Origin: Actinomycetes bacterium
Lineage (GTDB): Bacteria > Actinomycetota > Actinomycetes > Actinomycetales > Cellulomonadaceae
DNA length: 7,286 nt
NCBI GenBank assembly: GCA_023462275.1
Contig: JAEWYD010000177.1
Coordinates: 1-7,286, forward strand
Direction of reading: 5' to 3'
A program made the translations under genes and the position numbers. How positions within the stretch are numbered: position 1 is the first letter of the stretch; each line of letters opens with the position of its first letter. Below the pieces are notes generated by a model. It was not told where the DNA came from. It did no database searches and saw only the letters and a list, made by a program, of their open reading frames with translations. Positions 1 through 6,074 of the stretch are shown in pieces.

Positions 1-873
1 GGCCGGGACGCCGCGCGGGCCGCCGCCGGGGACCTCCTCGGCGACGCGACCGACGTCGGCGCCGTCACCCTGCACACCGACGACCTGGCGGGCCTGGCCG
101 CGTACTACCGCGACGCCGTCGGGCTCACGCCGCTCGCCGAGGGCGACGGGCTCGCGGTGCTCGGCCGGGGCACGACGCCGGTGCTCACCCTGCAGCACAC
201 GCCCGGCCTGCCCGCGCCGCGCCGGGGCGAGGCGGGCCTGTTCCACACGGCGATCCTCTTCCCGACCGAGGCGGCGCTCGCCGCGGCCGTCGTCTCGACC
301 GTGCGGCACCCGCGATCCCGGTACGTCGGCAGCGCGGACCACCTGGTCAGCCAGGCGTTCTACTTCACCGACCCCGACGGCAACGGCATCGAGCTGTACG
401 TCGACCGACCGCGCGAGGAGTGGGTGCGCCGCGACGGGCAGGTGCTCATGGACAGCCTGCCGCTCGACCCGCAGGCGTTCCTGCGGCAGCACCTCACGCA
501 GGCGCCGGAGCCCGACGCCAAGGTGGGCCACGTCCACCTGCAGGTCGGCGACATCGCGCCCGCCCGCGACTTCTACGCGGGCGCGCTGGGCTTCGCCACG
601 ACGTTCGAGCTGGGCGGCGCGCTGTTCCTCAGCGCGGGCGGCTACCACCACCACCTGGCGGTGAACACGTGGAACAGCCGGGGCGCCGGGCCGCGGGCCT
701 CGACGCTCGGCCTGGGCGGCGTCACGGTGACGGTCGCGGACCGGGCCGAGCTCGACGCCGTCGCCGGCCGCCTGCGGGACCGCGGTCTGGCCGCGGACGA
801 CGACGGGCGCTCGCTCACCACGTGGGACCCGTGGCGCAACCGCGTGACCCTGGAGCTGCCGGACGCCGCCTGA
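1..873 (+). CDS. VOC-superfamily protein, two-domain glyoxalase / extradiol (catechol 2,3-) dioxygenase-like; 5' end outside window
   Basis: The frame is open from base 1 to the TGA at 871-873, giving 290 visible residues. CatE-like two-domain VOC proteins are roughly this long, so the true start is probably just upstream. A GTG at 157 is internal, because clear domain sequence precedes it. Residues about 20-135 form the first domain, with the strand-helix pattern LHTDD...YYRDAVGL at 24-42, then FHTAI at 81-85 and DPDGNGIELY at 124-133. Residues about 175-287 form the second domain, with GHVHLQVGD at 176-184, GYHHHLAVNTW at 214-224 and VTLEL at 282-286. Likely metal ligands in the second domain are His177, one of His216-218, and Glu285. 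The first domain has Ala21 where the second has His177. From family knowledge, such proteins are cytosolic and cleave catechols or rearrange or conjugate small molecules. The actual substrate is unknown. It lies 130 bp before the transporter operon and is not obviously tied to it. Confidence 0.88.
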   Translation, partial: GRDAARAAAGDLLGDATDVGAVTLHTDDLAGLAAYYRDAVGLTPLAEGDGLAVLGRGTTPVLTLQHTPGLPAPRRGEAGLFHTAILFPTEAALAAAVVSTVRHPRSRYVGSADHLVSQAFYFTDPDGNGIELYVDRPREEWVRRDGQVLMDSLPLDPQAFLRQHLTQAPEPDAKVGHVHLQVGDIAPARDFYAGALGFATTFELGGALFLSAGGYHHHLAVNTWNSRGAGPRASTLGLGGVTVTVADRAELDAVAGRLRDRGLAADDDGRSLTTWDPWRNRVTLELPDAA

Positions 874-920
874 CGGCGCCCGTACGACCTGGCGGGACAC
901 GGCGGCACACCGCGCCTACG

Positions 921-958
921 ACCCTGGGCGTACCCCCGCTCAGGGTGCGCTCAGGGTG
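921..958 (+). promoter_or_regulatory. Putative operator: perfect 11-bp tandem repeat plus an inverted near-copy
   Basis: The unit CGCTCAGGGTG occurs twice, at 937-947 and 948-958, with no mismatch and no gap. A third copy in inverted orientation, ACCCTGGGC at 921-929, matches the reverse complement of GCTCAGGGT at 8 of 9 positions. An 11-bp period puts both direct copies on nearly the same face of the helix. OmpR/PhoB-type response regulators typically bind direct repeats with this spacing. If the transporter mRNA starts at 1004, the direct repeats span -67 to -46, which suits an activator bound just upstream of the -35 region. That a regulator binds here, and which one, is inference. No regulator gene is in the window. 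Confidence 0.5.
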
Positions 959-990
959 ACACCCCATGGCCCGGTGTCGCACGGACGCGG

Positions 991-996
991 CAGGAT
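991..996 (+). promoter_or_regulatory. -10-like element of the ABC transporter operon, possibly leaderless
   Basis: CAGGAT resembles the actinobacterial TANNNT -10 hexamer, with C instead of T at the first position. It lies at -13 to -8 relative to the ATG at 1004, so transcription could start on or next to the start codon. No convincing -35 hexamer is seen about 17 bp upstream, which fits a promoter that needs an activator at the adjacent repeats. The same bases contain AGGA (992-995), 8 nt before the ATG, so a weak ribosome binding site on a longer mRNA is the alternative reading. Confidence 0.4.
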
Positions 997-1003
997 CGCT
1001 CCC

Positions 1004-1957
1004 ATGGATCCCGTCGACACCCCCGCGCCCTCCGGCGCGCCGGTGTCCGTCGCCACCCACGGCCTCACCCGCACGTTCGGGCCGGTCACCGCTCTGTCGA
1101 GCCTCACGGTCGAGATGCCCGGCGGCGTCGTCGGGCTCGTGGGCGCGAACGGCGCGGGCAAGTCGACGCTCATCAAGGTGCTGCTCGGGCTGCTGCCACC
1201 CACGTCCGGCCGGGCCGAGGTGCTCGGCCTGGACCCGGTGACGCAGGGCCTGGCCATCCGGCAGGCGGTCGGCTACATGCCCGAGAGCGACTGCCTGCCC
1301 CCCGACGTCTCGGCGACCGAGTTCGTGGTGCACATGGCGCGGATGTCCGGCCTGCCGTCCGACGTCGCGCGCGAGCGCACCGCGGACACGCTCCGCCACG
1401 TCGGCCTGTACGAGGAGCGCTACCGCTCGATCGGCGGCTACTCCACGGGCATGAAGCAGCGGGTCAAGCTCGCGCAGGCCCTGGTGCACGACCCGAAGCT
1501 CGTCTTCCTCGACGAGCCCACCAACGGCCTCGACCCCGCCGGCCGCGACGAGATGCTGGGCCTCATCCAGCGCGTGAGCACCGACTTCGGCATCTCCGTC
1601 GTCGTCACCTCGCACCTGCTGGGCGAGCTCGAGCGGATCTCGGACCACGTCGTCGTCATCGAGGGCGGCGTGCTCCAGCGCTCCACCTCCACGGCGGACG
1701 CGACCCAGCTCAGCGGCGTCCTGCTCGTCGAGGTGACGGACCGCACGGCCGAGCTCGTCGCCCGGCTGCGGACCGCGGGCGCCGCGGTGGCCGAGGCGCC
1801 GCACGGCTTCACGGTCGAGGTGAGCGGCGACTGGGTGTTCGACGCCGTCACCGAGGGGGCAGCGGAGCTCGGGGTCGGCCTCGTGCGCATGCAGCCGCGC
1901 CGGCACCACCTCACCGAGATCTTCCGACCGGAGGGGGACCACGGTGACCACGCCTGA
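1004..1957 (+). CDS. ABC transporter ATP-binding protein (ABC-2 / CcmA-NatA type), first of two
   Basis: This 317-residue cytoplasmic ATPase should power the membrane proteins encoded next to it. Visible motifs in order: Walker A GANGAGKST at 47-55 (Lys53), Q-loop region VGYMPES at 89-95, signature YSTGMKQR at 146-153, Walker B LVFLDE with Asp170 and Glu171, D-loop GLDP at 175-178, and the switch His204 in VTSHL. All residues needed for ATP hydrolysis are present, but the Q-loop carries Glu94 instead of Gln. A C-terminal extension of about 90 residues after the nucleotide-binding domain is usual for drug- or lipid-type ABC-2 ATPases. I chose ATG 1004 because it follows a -10-like or AGGA element. 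An in-frame GTG at 956 would add 16 residues but lies inside the tandem repeat. The gene overlaps the next by 14 nt. The substrate is unknown. Confidence 0.93.
   Translation: MDPVDTPAPSGAPVSVATHGLTRTFGPVTALSSLTVEMPGGVVGLVGANGAGKSTLIKVLLGLLPPTSGRAEVLGLDPVTQGLAIRQAVGYMPESDCLPPDVSATEFVVHMARMSGLPSDVARERTADTLRHVGLYEERYRSIGGYSTGMKQRVKLAQALVHDPKLVFLDEPTNGLDPAGRDEMLGLIQRVSTDFGISVVVTSHLLGELERISDHVVVIEGGVLQRSTSTADATQLSGVLLVEVTDRTAELVARLRTAGAAVAEAPHGFTVEVSGDWVFDAVTEGAAELGVGLVRMQPRRHHLTEIFRPEGDHGDHA
1930..1937 (+). promoter_or_regulatory. Strong ribosome binding site for the first permease gene
   Basis: GGAGGGGG lies inside the end of the first ATPase gene, 6 nt before the GTG at 1944. It is the best Shine-Dalgarno match I see in the window and fixes GTG 1944 as the permease start. 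This implies fresh initiation at this junction as well as coupling through the 14-nt overlap. Confidence 0.75.
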
Positions 1958-2864
1958 GCCCCAGGGCGTCGCGCCCGCGGCGACGACGCCCGACGACGTC
2001 ATCCACGACATCGGCTTCCGCCACTACGACGGCCAGCGGTACGGCCGCGCGTGGGTGCGGCGGTCCCTGCTGAGCGAGACCGTGCGCGGCATCTTCGGCC
2101 TCGGCCGACCTGCGCTCGCCAAGGCCATGCCCTGGACGCTGGTCTCCTTCCTCACGGTGCCCGCGCTGGTCATGGCGCTCGTCGTCGTGCTGACCAAGCA
2201 GGACACCCTGCCCACGAGCTACTCCCAGTACCCGGCGTCGTTCTGGCCGGTGATCGCGCTGTTCGTCGGCGGCGCCGCGCCGTACTGCGTCTCGCGCGAC
2301 CTGCGGCACGGCGTCATGCCGCTGTATCTGTCCCGGCCGATGGCGCGGTTCGACTACGTGCTCGCGAAGTTCCTGGGCCTGGCGCTCGCCCTGTTCGGGG
2401 TGCTCGCGCTCGGCGAGACGATGCTCCTGGTCGGCGCCCTGCTGGCCGAGCTGCCGCCGGGCGACCAGTTCCAGGGCTGGCTCGGCGGCCTGGCGCTGTG
2501 CGCGCTGCTGGCGGTCGAGCTCAGCGCCCTCACCCTCGTCGTCGCGGCCTTCACGCCACGGCGCGGCCTGGGCGTCGGCATCATCATGACCGGGCTGATC
2601 ATGGGCAGCGGCATGGTCGCCGCCCTCGTCGACATCGCCCAGCAGAAGGAGCTGACGTCGCTGGCCCGGTTCCTGCCGGCCCTCGACCCCTTCACCCTCG
2701 TGGACGGCCTCGCCACCAACGTCCTCGGCGAGACGTCGTTCCGTCCCTACGACTTCCCGACCGGCGCCGGCGCCGCGGTCACCTACCTGCTGGTGTGGGC
2801 CGCCGTCGTGAGCGGCTGCCTGTGGCTGCTCGGCCGGCGGTACCGGAAGGTCGGTGGCGTGTGA
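1944..2864 (+). CDS. ABC-2 type transporter permease, first of two, with cytoplasmic N-terminal extension
   Basis: This 306-residue integral membrane protein should form part of the translocation path driven by the neighbouring ATPases. About six hydrophobic segments can be read, near residues 63-83, 97-117, 141-168, 180-203, 208-230 and 275-298. The first 60 residues are hydrophilic and carry the motif IHDIGFRHYDGQRYGR at 20-35. I have the impression this motif recurs at the N terminus of actinobacterial permeases of this kind. It probably lies in the cytoplasm and may contact an ATPase. Between segments 2 and 3, the stretch SRDL-(10 residues)-SRPMAR-(6 residues)-K is the typical ABC-2 cytoplasmic loop and matches a similar stretch in the second permease. 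The gene starts at GTG 1944 after a strong ribosome binding site and ends in a 4-nt GTGA overlap with the second ATPase. No substrate can be named. Confidence 0.9.
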   Translation: MTTPEPQGVAPAATTPDDVIHDIGFRHYDGQRYGRAWVRRSLLSETVRGIFGLGRPALAKAMPWTLVSFLTVPALVMALVVVLTKQDTLPTSYSQYPASFWPVIALFVGGAAPYCVSRDLRHGVMPLYLSRPMARFDYVLAKFLGLALALFGVLALGETMLLVGALLAELPPGDQFQGWLGGLALCALLAVELSALTLVVAAFTPRRGLGVGIIMTGLIMGSGMVAALVDIAQQKELTSLARFLPALDPFTLVDGLATNVLGETSFRPYDFPTGAGAAVTYLLVWAAVVSGCLWLLGRRYRKVGGV

Positions 2865-3772
2865 GCACCCTCGTCCTGGACCGCGTGTCCCGCTGGTACG
2901 GCAACGTGGTCGCCGCGAACGACGTCTCCATGACGATCGGACCGGGCATCACGGGCCTGCTCGGTCCCAACGGGGCCGGCAAGTCGACCCTCATCGCGAT
3001 GATGGGCGGGTTCCTCGCCCCGTCCGCGGGGTCGGTCACCCTCGACGGCGTGCCCGTCTGGCGCAACCCCGAGGTCTACCGGTCCATCGGGCTGGTCCCC
3101 GAGACCGAGGCGATGTACGACGTCGTCACCGGCTGGCAGTTCGTCCTCGCCAACGCGCGCCTGCACAAGGTGCCGGAGCCCGAGGCCGCGAGCCGGCTCG
3201 CGCTCGACCTGGTGGAGATGTGGGACGCCAAGGACCGCGAGATCGCCACCTACTCCAAGGGCATGAAGCAGCGGGTCAAGATGGCGACCGCGCTGGTCCA
3301 CGACCCGTCGGTGCTGCTGCTCGACGAGCCGTTCAACGGCATGGACCCGCGCCAGCGGCTGCACCTCATGGACCTCCTGCGGCGGCTCGCCGACCAGGGC
3401 CGGACGGTGCTGTTCAGCAGCCACATCCTCGAGGAGGTCGAGGAGATCGCGGGCACCATCGAGGTGCTCGTCGCCGGGCGGCACGCCGCCTCGGGCGACT
3501 TCCGGCGCATCCGGCGGCTCATGACCGAGCGGCCGCACCAGTACACGATCCGGTCCACGGACGACCGGGCGCTGGCGGCGGCCCTCGTCGCCGACGGGTG
3601 CGCGATCGCCGTGGACCTGACCGGCGGCGCAGTCGCCGCCCAGGCCCCGGACTTCGGCCGCTTCGTGCAGGCCCTGCCCCGGCTGGCCCGCAGCAGCGGC
3701 GTCCGGCTCCTCGAGGTCTCCCCGGCGGACGAGTCGCTGGAGAGCGTGTTCGCGTACCTGGTGGCCCGATGA
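2861..3772 (+). CDS. ABC transporter ATP-binding protein (ABC-2 type), second of two
   Basis: This 303-residue cytoplasmic ATPase is clearly paralogous to the one at 1004-1957. Motifs in order: Walker A GPNGAGKST at 35-43 (Lys41), Q-loop region IGLVPET at 76-82 with Glu81 in place of Gln, signature YSKGMKQR at 131-138, Walker B VLLLDE with Asp155 and Glu156, D-loop GMDP at 160-163, and the switch His188 in FSSHIL. The site appears catalytically complete. About 100 residues follow the nucleotide-binding domain. The start is GTG 2861, which overlaps the upstream TGA as GTGA and has GGAAGG at 2845-2850, 10 nt upstream. The frame is open much further upstream, but that part is an out-of-frame reading of the permease gene. 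Having two different ATPases in one operon suggests an ATPase heterodimer. Two separate homodimeric transporters made together is the alternative. Confidence 0.93.
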   Translation: MSTLVLDRVSRWYGNVVAANDVSMTIGPGITGLLGPNGAGKSTLIAMMGGFLAPSAGSVTLDGVPVWRNPEVYRSIGLVPETEAMYDVVTGWQFVLANARLHKVPEPEAASRLALDLVEMWDAKDREIATYSKGMKQRVKMATALVHDPSVLLLDEPFNGMDPRQRLHLMDLLRRLADQGRTVLFSSHILEEVEEIAGTIEVLVAGRHAASGDFRRIRRLMTERPHQYTIRSTDDRALAAALVADGCAIAVDLTGGAVAAQAPDFGRFVQALPRLARSSGVRLLEVSPADESLESVFAYLVAR

Positions 3773-4500
3773 ACCCCGTCGTCATGCAGCTGACCGCCCG
3801 CGGCCTCACCGGCCGCAAGCGCGGGCTGCTCCTCGTGCTCCTGCCGGCCGCGCTCCTGCTGCTCGCCGCGCTCGTGCGGTGGGCCTCGGGCGGCGACGTG
3901 TTCCAGGCCGTCGGCCTGGTCGACAACTTCGGTCTCGGCACGCTGCTCCCCCTGACGTGCCTGCTCATCGGCGTCGGCGTCGTGGGCACCGAGATCGACG
4001 ACGGCTCGATCGTCTACTTGCTCGCCAAGCCCATGGCGCGGCGCACCATCCTGCTCTCCAAGCTGGCCGTGGCGTGGGGCGCGGCGCTCGTCTTCGCGGT
4101 GGTGCCGCTCGTCCTCGCGTGCCTCATCACGGCGGGTGACCCGGGCGAGATCACGAGCGCCGTCGCCGTCACCGCGACGCTCTCCGCGCTGGCCTACACC
4201 ACCGTGTTCGTCGCCCTCGCGGTGGCGTCCCGCAACGCGGTGATCACCGGCCTGCTCTACGCGCTGGTGTGGGAGACGATCCTCGGCGGCTACGTGCCGG
4301 GCGTGAAGAACGCCAGCATCCGGCAGTGGGCGCTCGCCGCGGGCGAGCAGGTGCTCGGCAGAGACCGCGCCACGAGCCTGAGCCTCGCCTCGCAGGTGAG
4401 CGTCGAGGCCGGCGTCGGTCTGCTCGCCGCAGCCGTCGTGGTCGCGGCATTCATCGCCGTCCGGCGCCTGCAGACGATCCGGCTGACGACGGGCCAGTAG
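3769..4500 (+). CDS. ABC-2 type transporter permease, second of two
   Basis: This 243-residue integral membrane protein has about six hydrophobic segments, near residues 19-37, 54-74, 99-121, 129-150, 155-175 and 215-235. The loop after segment 2 reads GTEIDDGS-(6 residues)-KPMARR-(5 residues)-K, the usual ABC-2 permease pattern of an acidic patch, then P-x-x-R, then Lys. It parallels SRPMAR...K in the first permease, so the two are distant paralogues. This one lacks the long hydrophilic N terminus. The start ATG 3769 overlaps the upstream TGA as ATGA. No strong Shine-Dalgarno is seen (only GGTGG at 3760-3764), so translation probably depends on ribosomes re-initiating after the ATPase. It is the last gene of the transporter operon and stops at TAG 4498-4500. 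Confidence 0.9.
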   Translation: MNPVVMQLTARGLTGRKRGLLLVLLPAALLLLAALVRWASGGDVFQAVGLVDNFGLGTLLPLTCLLIGVGVVGTEIDDGSIVYLLAKPMARRTILLSKLAVAWGAALVFAVVPLVLACLITAGDPGEITSAVAVTATLSALAYTTVFVALAVASRNAVITGLLYALVWETILGGYVPGVKNASIRQWALAAGEQVLGRDRATSLSLASQVSVEAGVGLLAAAVVVAAFIAVRRLQTIRLTTGQ

Positions 4501-4517
4501 CCGCCGCACCTGCGGGC

Positions 4518-4523
4518 TAGCGT
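4518..4523 (+). promoter_or_regulatory. -10-like element for the toroid-protein gene, possibly leaderless
   Basis: TAGCGT fits the TANNNT -10 consensus and sits at -13 to -8 relative to the GTG at 4531, the same spacing as the element before the transporter operon. The gap after the second permease is only 30 bp. A weak inverted repeat there (CCGCA 4504-4508, TGCGG 4511-4515) is too tight to be a convincing terminator, so read-through from the operon is also possible. No -35 hexamer is recognisable. Confidence 0.4.
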
Positions 4524-4530
4524 GGTCGAC

Positions 4531-5526
4531 GTGGAGGCATGGCGCACCGCGCTGGGCACCGACGCGACCGGCTGGCTGCTCGACGGCGACGAGCCCGGCG
4601 TGCGGGCGGCCGCGCTGACGGACCTCCTGGACCGGCCGCCGGACGACCCGGACATCGCCGCGAGCCGTCGCGCCGTGATGGGCACGGACGTCGTCCGGCG
4701 CATCATGGCGGCACAGCGCGACGACGGGCACTGGGCCGAGCCCGACCGGTTCTACCGCGACAAGTACCACGGCACGGTGTGGCAGCTGATCCTGCTCGCA
4801 GCGCTCGGGGCGGACGGCGCCGACGACGCCGTCCGAGCGGGGTGCGAGGCGGTGCTGCGGGACGGGCAGCACCGCGAGTCCGGCGCCTTCGGCTTCGACC
4901 GCTCGACCACGGCGGGTGGCGCCCGGGCCAGCACCGTCATCCCGTGCCTGACGGGCAACCTCGCCTGGGCGCTCGTGCGCCTCGGCATGCGCGACGACGA
5001 CCGCGTCCAGGCGGCGCTGGCGTGGATCGCGACCTACCAGCGGTTCGACACCGACGGCCCCGCGCCGAGCGGCTGGCCGTACCGGTCCGAGCCCTGCTGG
5101 GGGCGCCACACGTGTCACATGGGCGCGGTCAAGGCGCTCAAGGCGCTGGCCGCCGTGCCGCCGGCCGCGCGGACCGCGCCGATGCAGCGCACGATCGACG
5201 CTGGCGTCGACTACCTGCTGCGCCACCACGTGCACAAGCGGTGCCACGACCCGTCGCTGGTGGCCAAGCCGGGCTGGCTGCGCCTCGGCTACCCGCTCAT
5301 GTACCAGACGGACGTCCTCGAGGTCCTGGGCGTCCTGACGTCTCTCGGGGTGCGCGACGAGCGGATGGCCGAGGCGGTGGACCTCGTCGTCGCCAAGGCG
5401 GACGACGCCGGCCGCCTGCCGCTGGAGACGACGGTGAACGGCAAGACGTTCGCGCGCGTCGAGGTCAAGGGCCGCCCGAGCCGGTGGCTCACCCTCGAGG
5501 CCCTGCGCGTCCTGCGGGCGTGGTGA
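4531..5526 (+). CDS. Alpha/alpha-toroid (squalene cyclase / prenyltransferase fold) protein of unknown function
   Basis: A 331-residue protein without signal peptide or membrane segments, so probably cytosolic. The helical, W/G-rich repeats (AAQRDDGHW at 60-68, YHGTVWQLILLAALGADG at 79-96, PCLTGNLAWALVRLG at 138-152, CHMGAVKALKAL at 195-206, YQTDVLEVLGVLTSLG at 258-273) fit the barrel of terpenoid cyclases and protein prenyltransferases. It resembles a bacterial/archaeal family usually annotated as hypothetical, 'prenyltransferase/squalene oxidase repeat' or, dubiously, as a nitrogen-fixation protein. That recall is from memory. It lacks the DxDD motif of class II terpene cyclases, so cyclase chemistry is unlikely. 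Notable conserved-looking residues are Cys139, the cluster C189-W-G-R-H-T-C195-H-M, Cys238 and YxxK-type segments, which could be a metal or substrate site (inference). GTG 4531 is preferred over GTG 4522, because 4522 lies within the putative -10 hexamer. The function is not known. Confidence 0.82.
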   Translation: MEAWRTALGTDATGWLLDGDEPGVRAAALTDLLDRPPDDPDIAASRRAVMGTDVVRRIMAAQRDDGHWAEPDRFYRDKYHGTVWQLILLAALGADGADDAVRAGCEAVLRDGQHRESGAFGFDRSTTAGGARASTVIPCLTGNLAWALVRLGMRDDDRVQAALAWIATYQRFDTDGPAPSGWPYRSEPCWGRHTCHMGAVKALKALAAVPPAARTAPMQRTIDAGVDYLLRHHVHKRCHDPSLVAKPGWLRLGYPLMYQTDVLEVLGVLTSLGVRDERMAEAVDLVVAKADDAGRLPLETTVNGKTFARVEVKGRPSRWLTLEALRVLRAW

Positions 5527-5565
5527 GGCACCGCCCGGCCCCGCAGCGCCACGAATGCCCTCGGC

Positions 5566-5584
5566 CCGGCGCCCGGGGCGCTGG
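5566..5584 (+). other. Small hairpin between the toroid and GNAT genes
   Basis: CCGGCGCC (5566-5573) and GGCGCTGG (5577-5584) can pair over 8 bp with one G-T wobble and a 3-nt loop. It lies immediately before the -10-like element of the GNAT gene. It has no following T-run, so it is at best a weak terminator for upstream transcripts. Such short GC stems arise readily by chance at this base composition. The rest of the gap 5527-5596 shows nothing recognisable. Confidence 0.25.
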
Positions 5585-5590
5585 CAGGAT
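5585..5590 (+). promoter_or_regulatory. -10-like element for the GNAT gene, possibly leaderless
   Basis: CAGGAT, within GGCAGGAT, is identical to the element at 989-996 before the transporter operon. It sits at -12 to -7 relative to GTG 5597. This supports GTG 5597 as the start over ATG 5555, whose 14 extra residues would span the hairpin and the promoter-like hexamer. AGGA or GAGG (5591-5594) could instead act as a very close ribosome binding site. Confidence 0.4.
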
Positions 5591-5596
5591 GAGGCC

Positions 5597-6073
5597 GTGA
5601 GCCTGCCCCCCGGCGTCGTGCGCCTCGGCGAGCGCGACGCCGGCGAGGTGCTCACGCTCCAGCGCGCCGCCTACGTCCCGGAGGCCCAGCACTACGGCGA
5701 CCCCGCGCTGCCGCCCCTCGTGGAGACGCTCGACGAGGTGCGCGAGGCCCTGCGCTCCCCCGACGTCGTCGCGCTCGGCGTGCGCGAGGACGGCCGCCTG
5801 CTCGGCGCGGTCCGCCTGCGCGTGCACGACGGCGTCGCCGACCTCGGCCGGCTCGCGGTGGTCCCCGATCGGCAGGGCGAGGGCATCGGCTCAACCCTGC
5901 TGCGCGCGTGCGAGGCCGCCGCGCCGGCGGGCGTGCGGGAGATCCGCCTGTTCACGGGCTCGCGCAGCGCGCCGACGATCCGCCTCTACGAACGGTTCGG
6001 GTACGTGCGCGGCGGCGAGACGGACATGGTGACCCACGCCGTCGTGCACCTGGCGAAGGCACTGGCCCGCTGA
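5597..6073 (+). CDS. GNAT-family N-acetyltransferase
   Basis: A 158-residue soluble protein of normal single-domain GNAT length, expected to transfer an acetyl group from acetyl-CoA to an amine on a small molecule or protein. Motif A is clear: the strand LGRLAVVP at 83-90 followed by the pyrophosphate-binding loop RQGEGIG at 92-98 (Q/R-x-x-G-x-G/A) and the helix STLLRACE at 99-106. The family-typical C-terminal segment APTIRLYERFGYVRGG runs from 125 to about 140, with Tyr131 as the candidate general acid. The N-terminal part (LTLQRAAYVPEAQHYGD at 19-35) should contribute to substrate choice. The gene is 70 bp downstream of the toroid gene, has its own promoter-like element and converges with the minus-strand gene. 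The substrate cannot be predicted. Confidence 0.9.
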   Translation: MSLPPGVVRLGERDAGEVLTLQRAAYVPEAQHYGDPALPPLVETLDEVREALRSPDVVALGVREDGRLLGAVRLRVHDGVADLGRLAVVPDRQGEGIGSTLLRACEAAAPAGVREIRLFTGSRSAPTIRLYERFGYVRGGETDMVTHAVVHLAKALAR

Positions 6074-6074
6074 C

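Noticed and set aside
954..964. Near-palindrome GGGTG-A-CACCC overlapping the second tandem repeat
   Set aside because: The arms are 5 bp with a 1-base centre, too short to treat as an operator apart from the tandem repeat. Such matches are common in GC-rich DNA.
956..1003. Alternative GTG start at 956 for the first ATPase
   Set aside because: It would put the start inside the tandem repeat and add 16 residues with no family similarity. ATG 1004 has better-placed upstream elements.
815..2011. Minus-strand open frame of about 400 codons opposite the first ATPase
   Set aside because: It is antisense to a gene with all ABC motifs and has a biased Arg/Ala/Asp/His composition with no recognisable domain.
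1447..3280. A 22-bp identical stretch in both ATPase genes (1447-1468 and 3259-3280)
   Set aside because: It encodes the conserved signature region GMKQRVK in both paralogues and is explained by shared ancestry and codon bias, not by a repeat element.
4501..4516. Possible terminator between the second permease and the toroid gene
   Set aside because: The CCGCA/TGCGG arms are separated by only 2 bases and no T-run follows, so a stable terminator hairpin is unlikely.
3250..5655. A very long minus-strand open frame of about 800 codons opposite the second ATPase, second permease and toroid gene
   Set aside because: Its translation is Arg/Ala/Gly/His-rich and low in complexity, with no domain signature, and it lies antisense to three well-supported genes. 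Long antisense frames are expected at this GC content.
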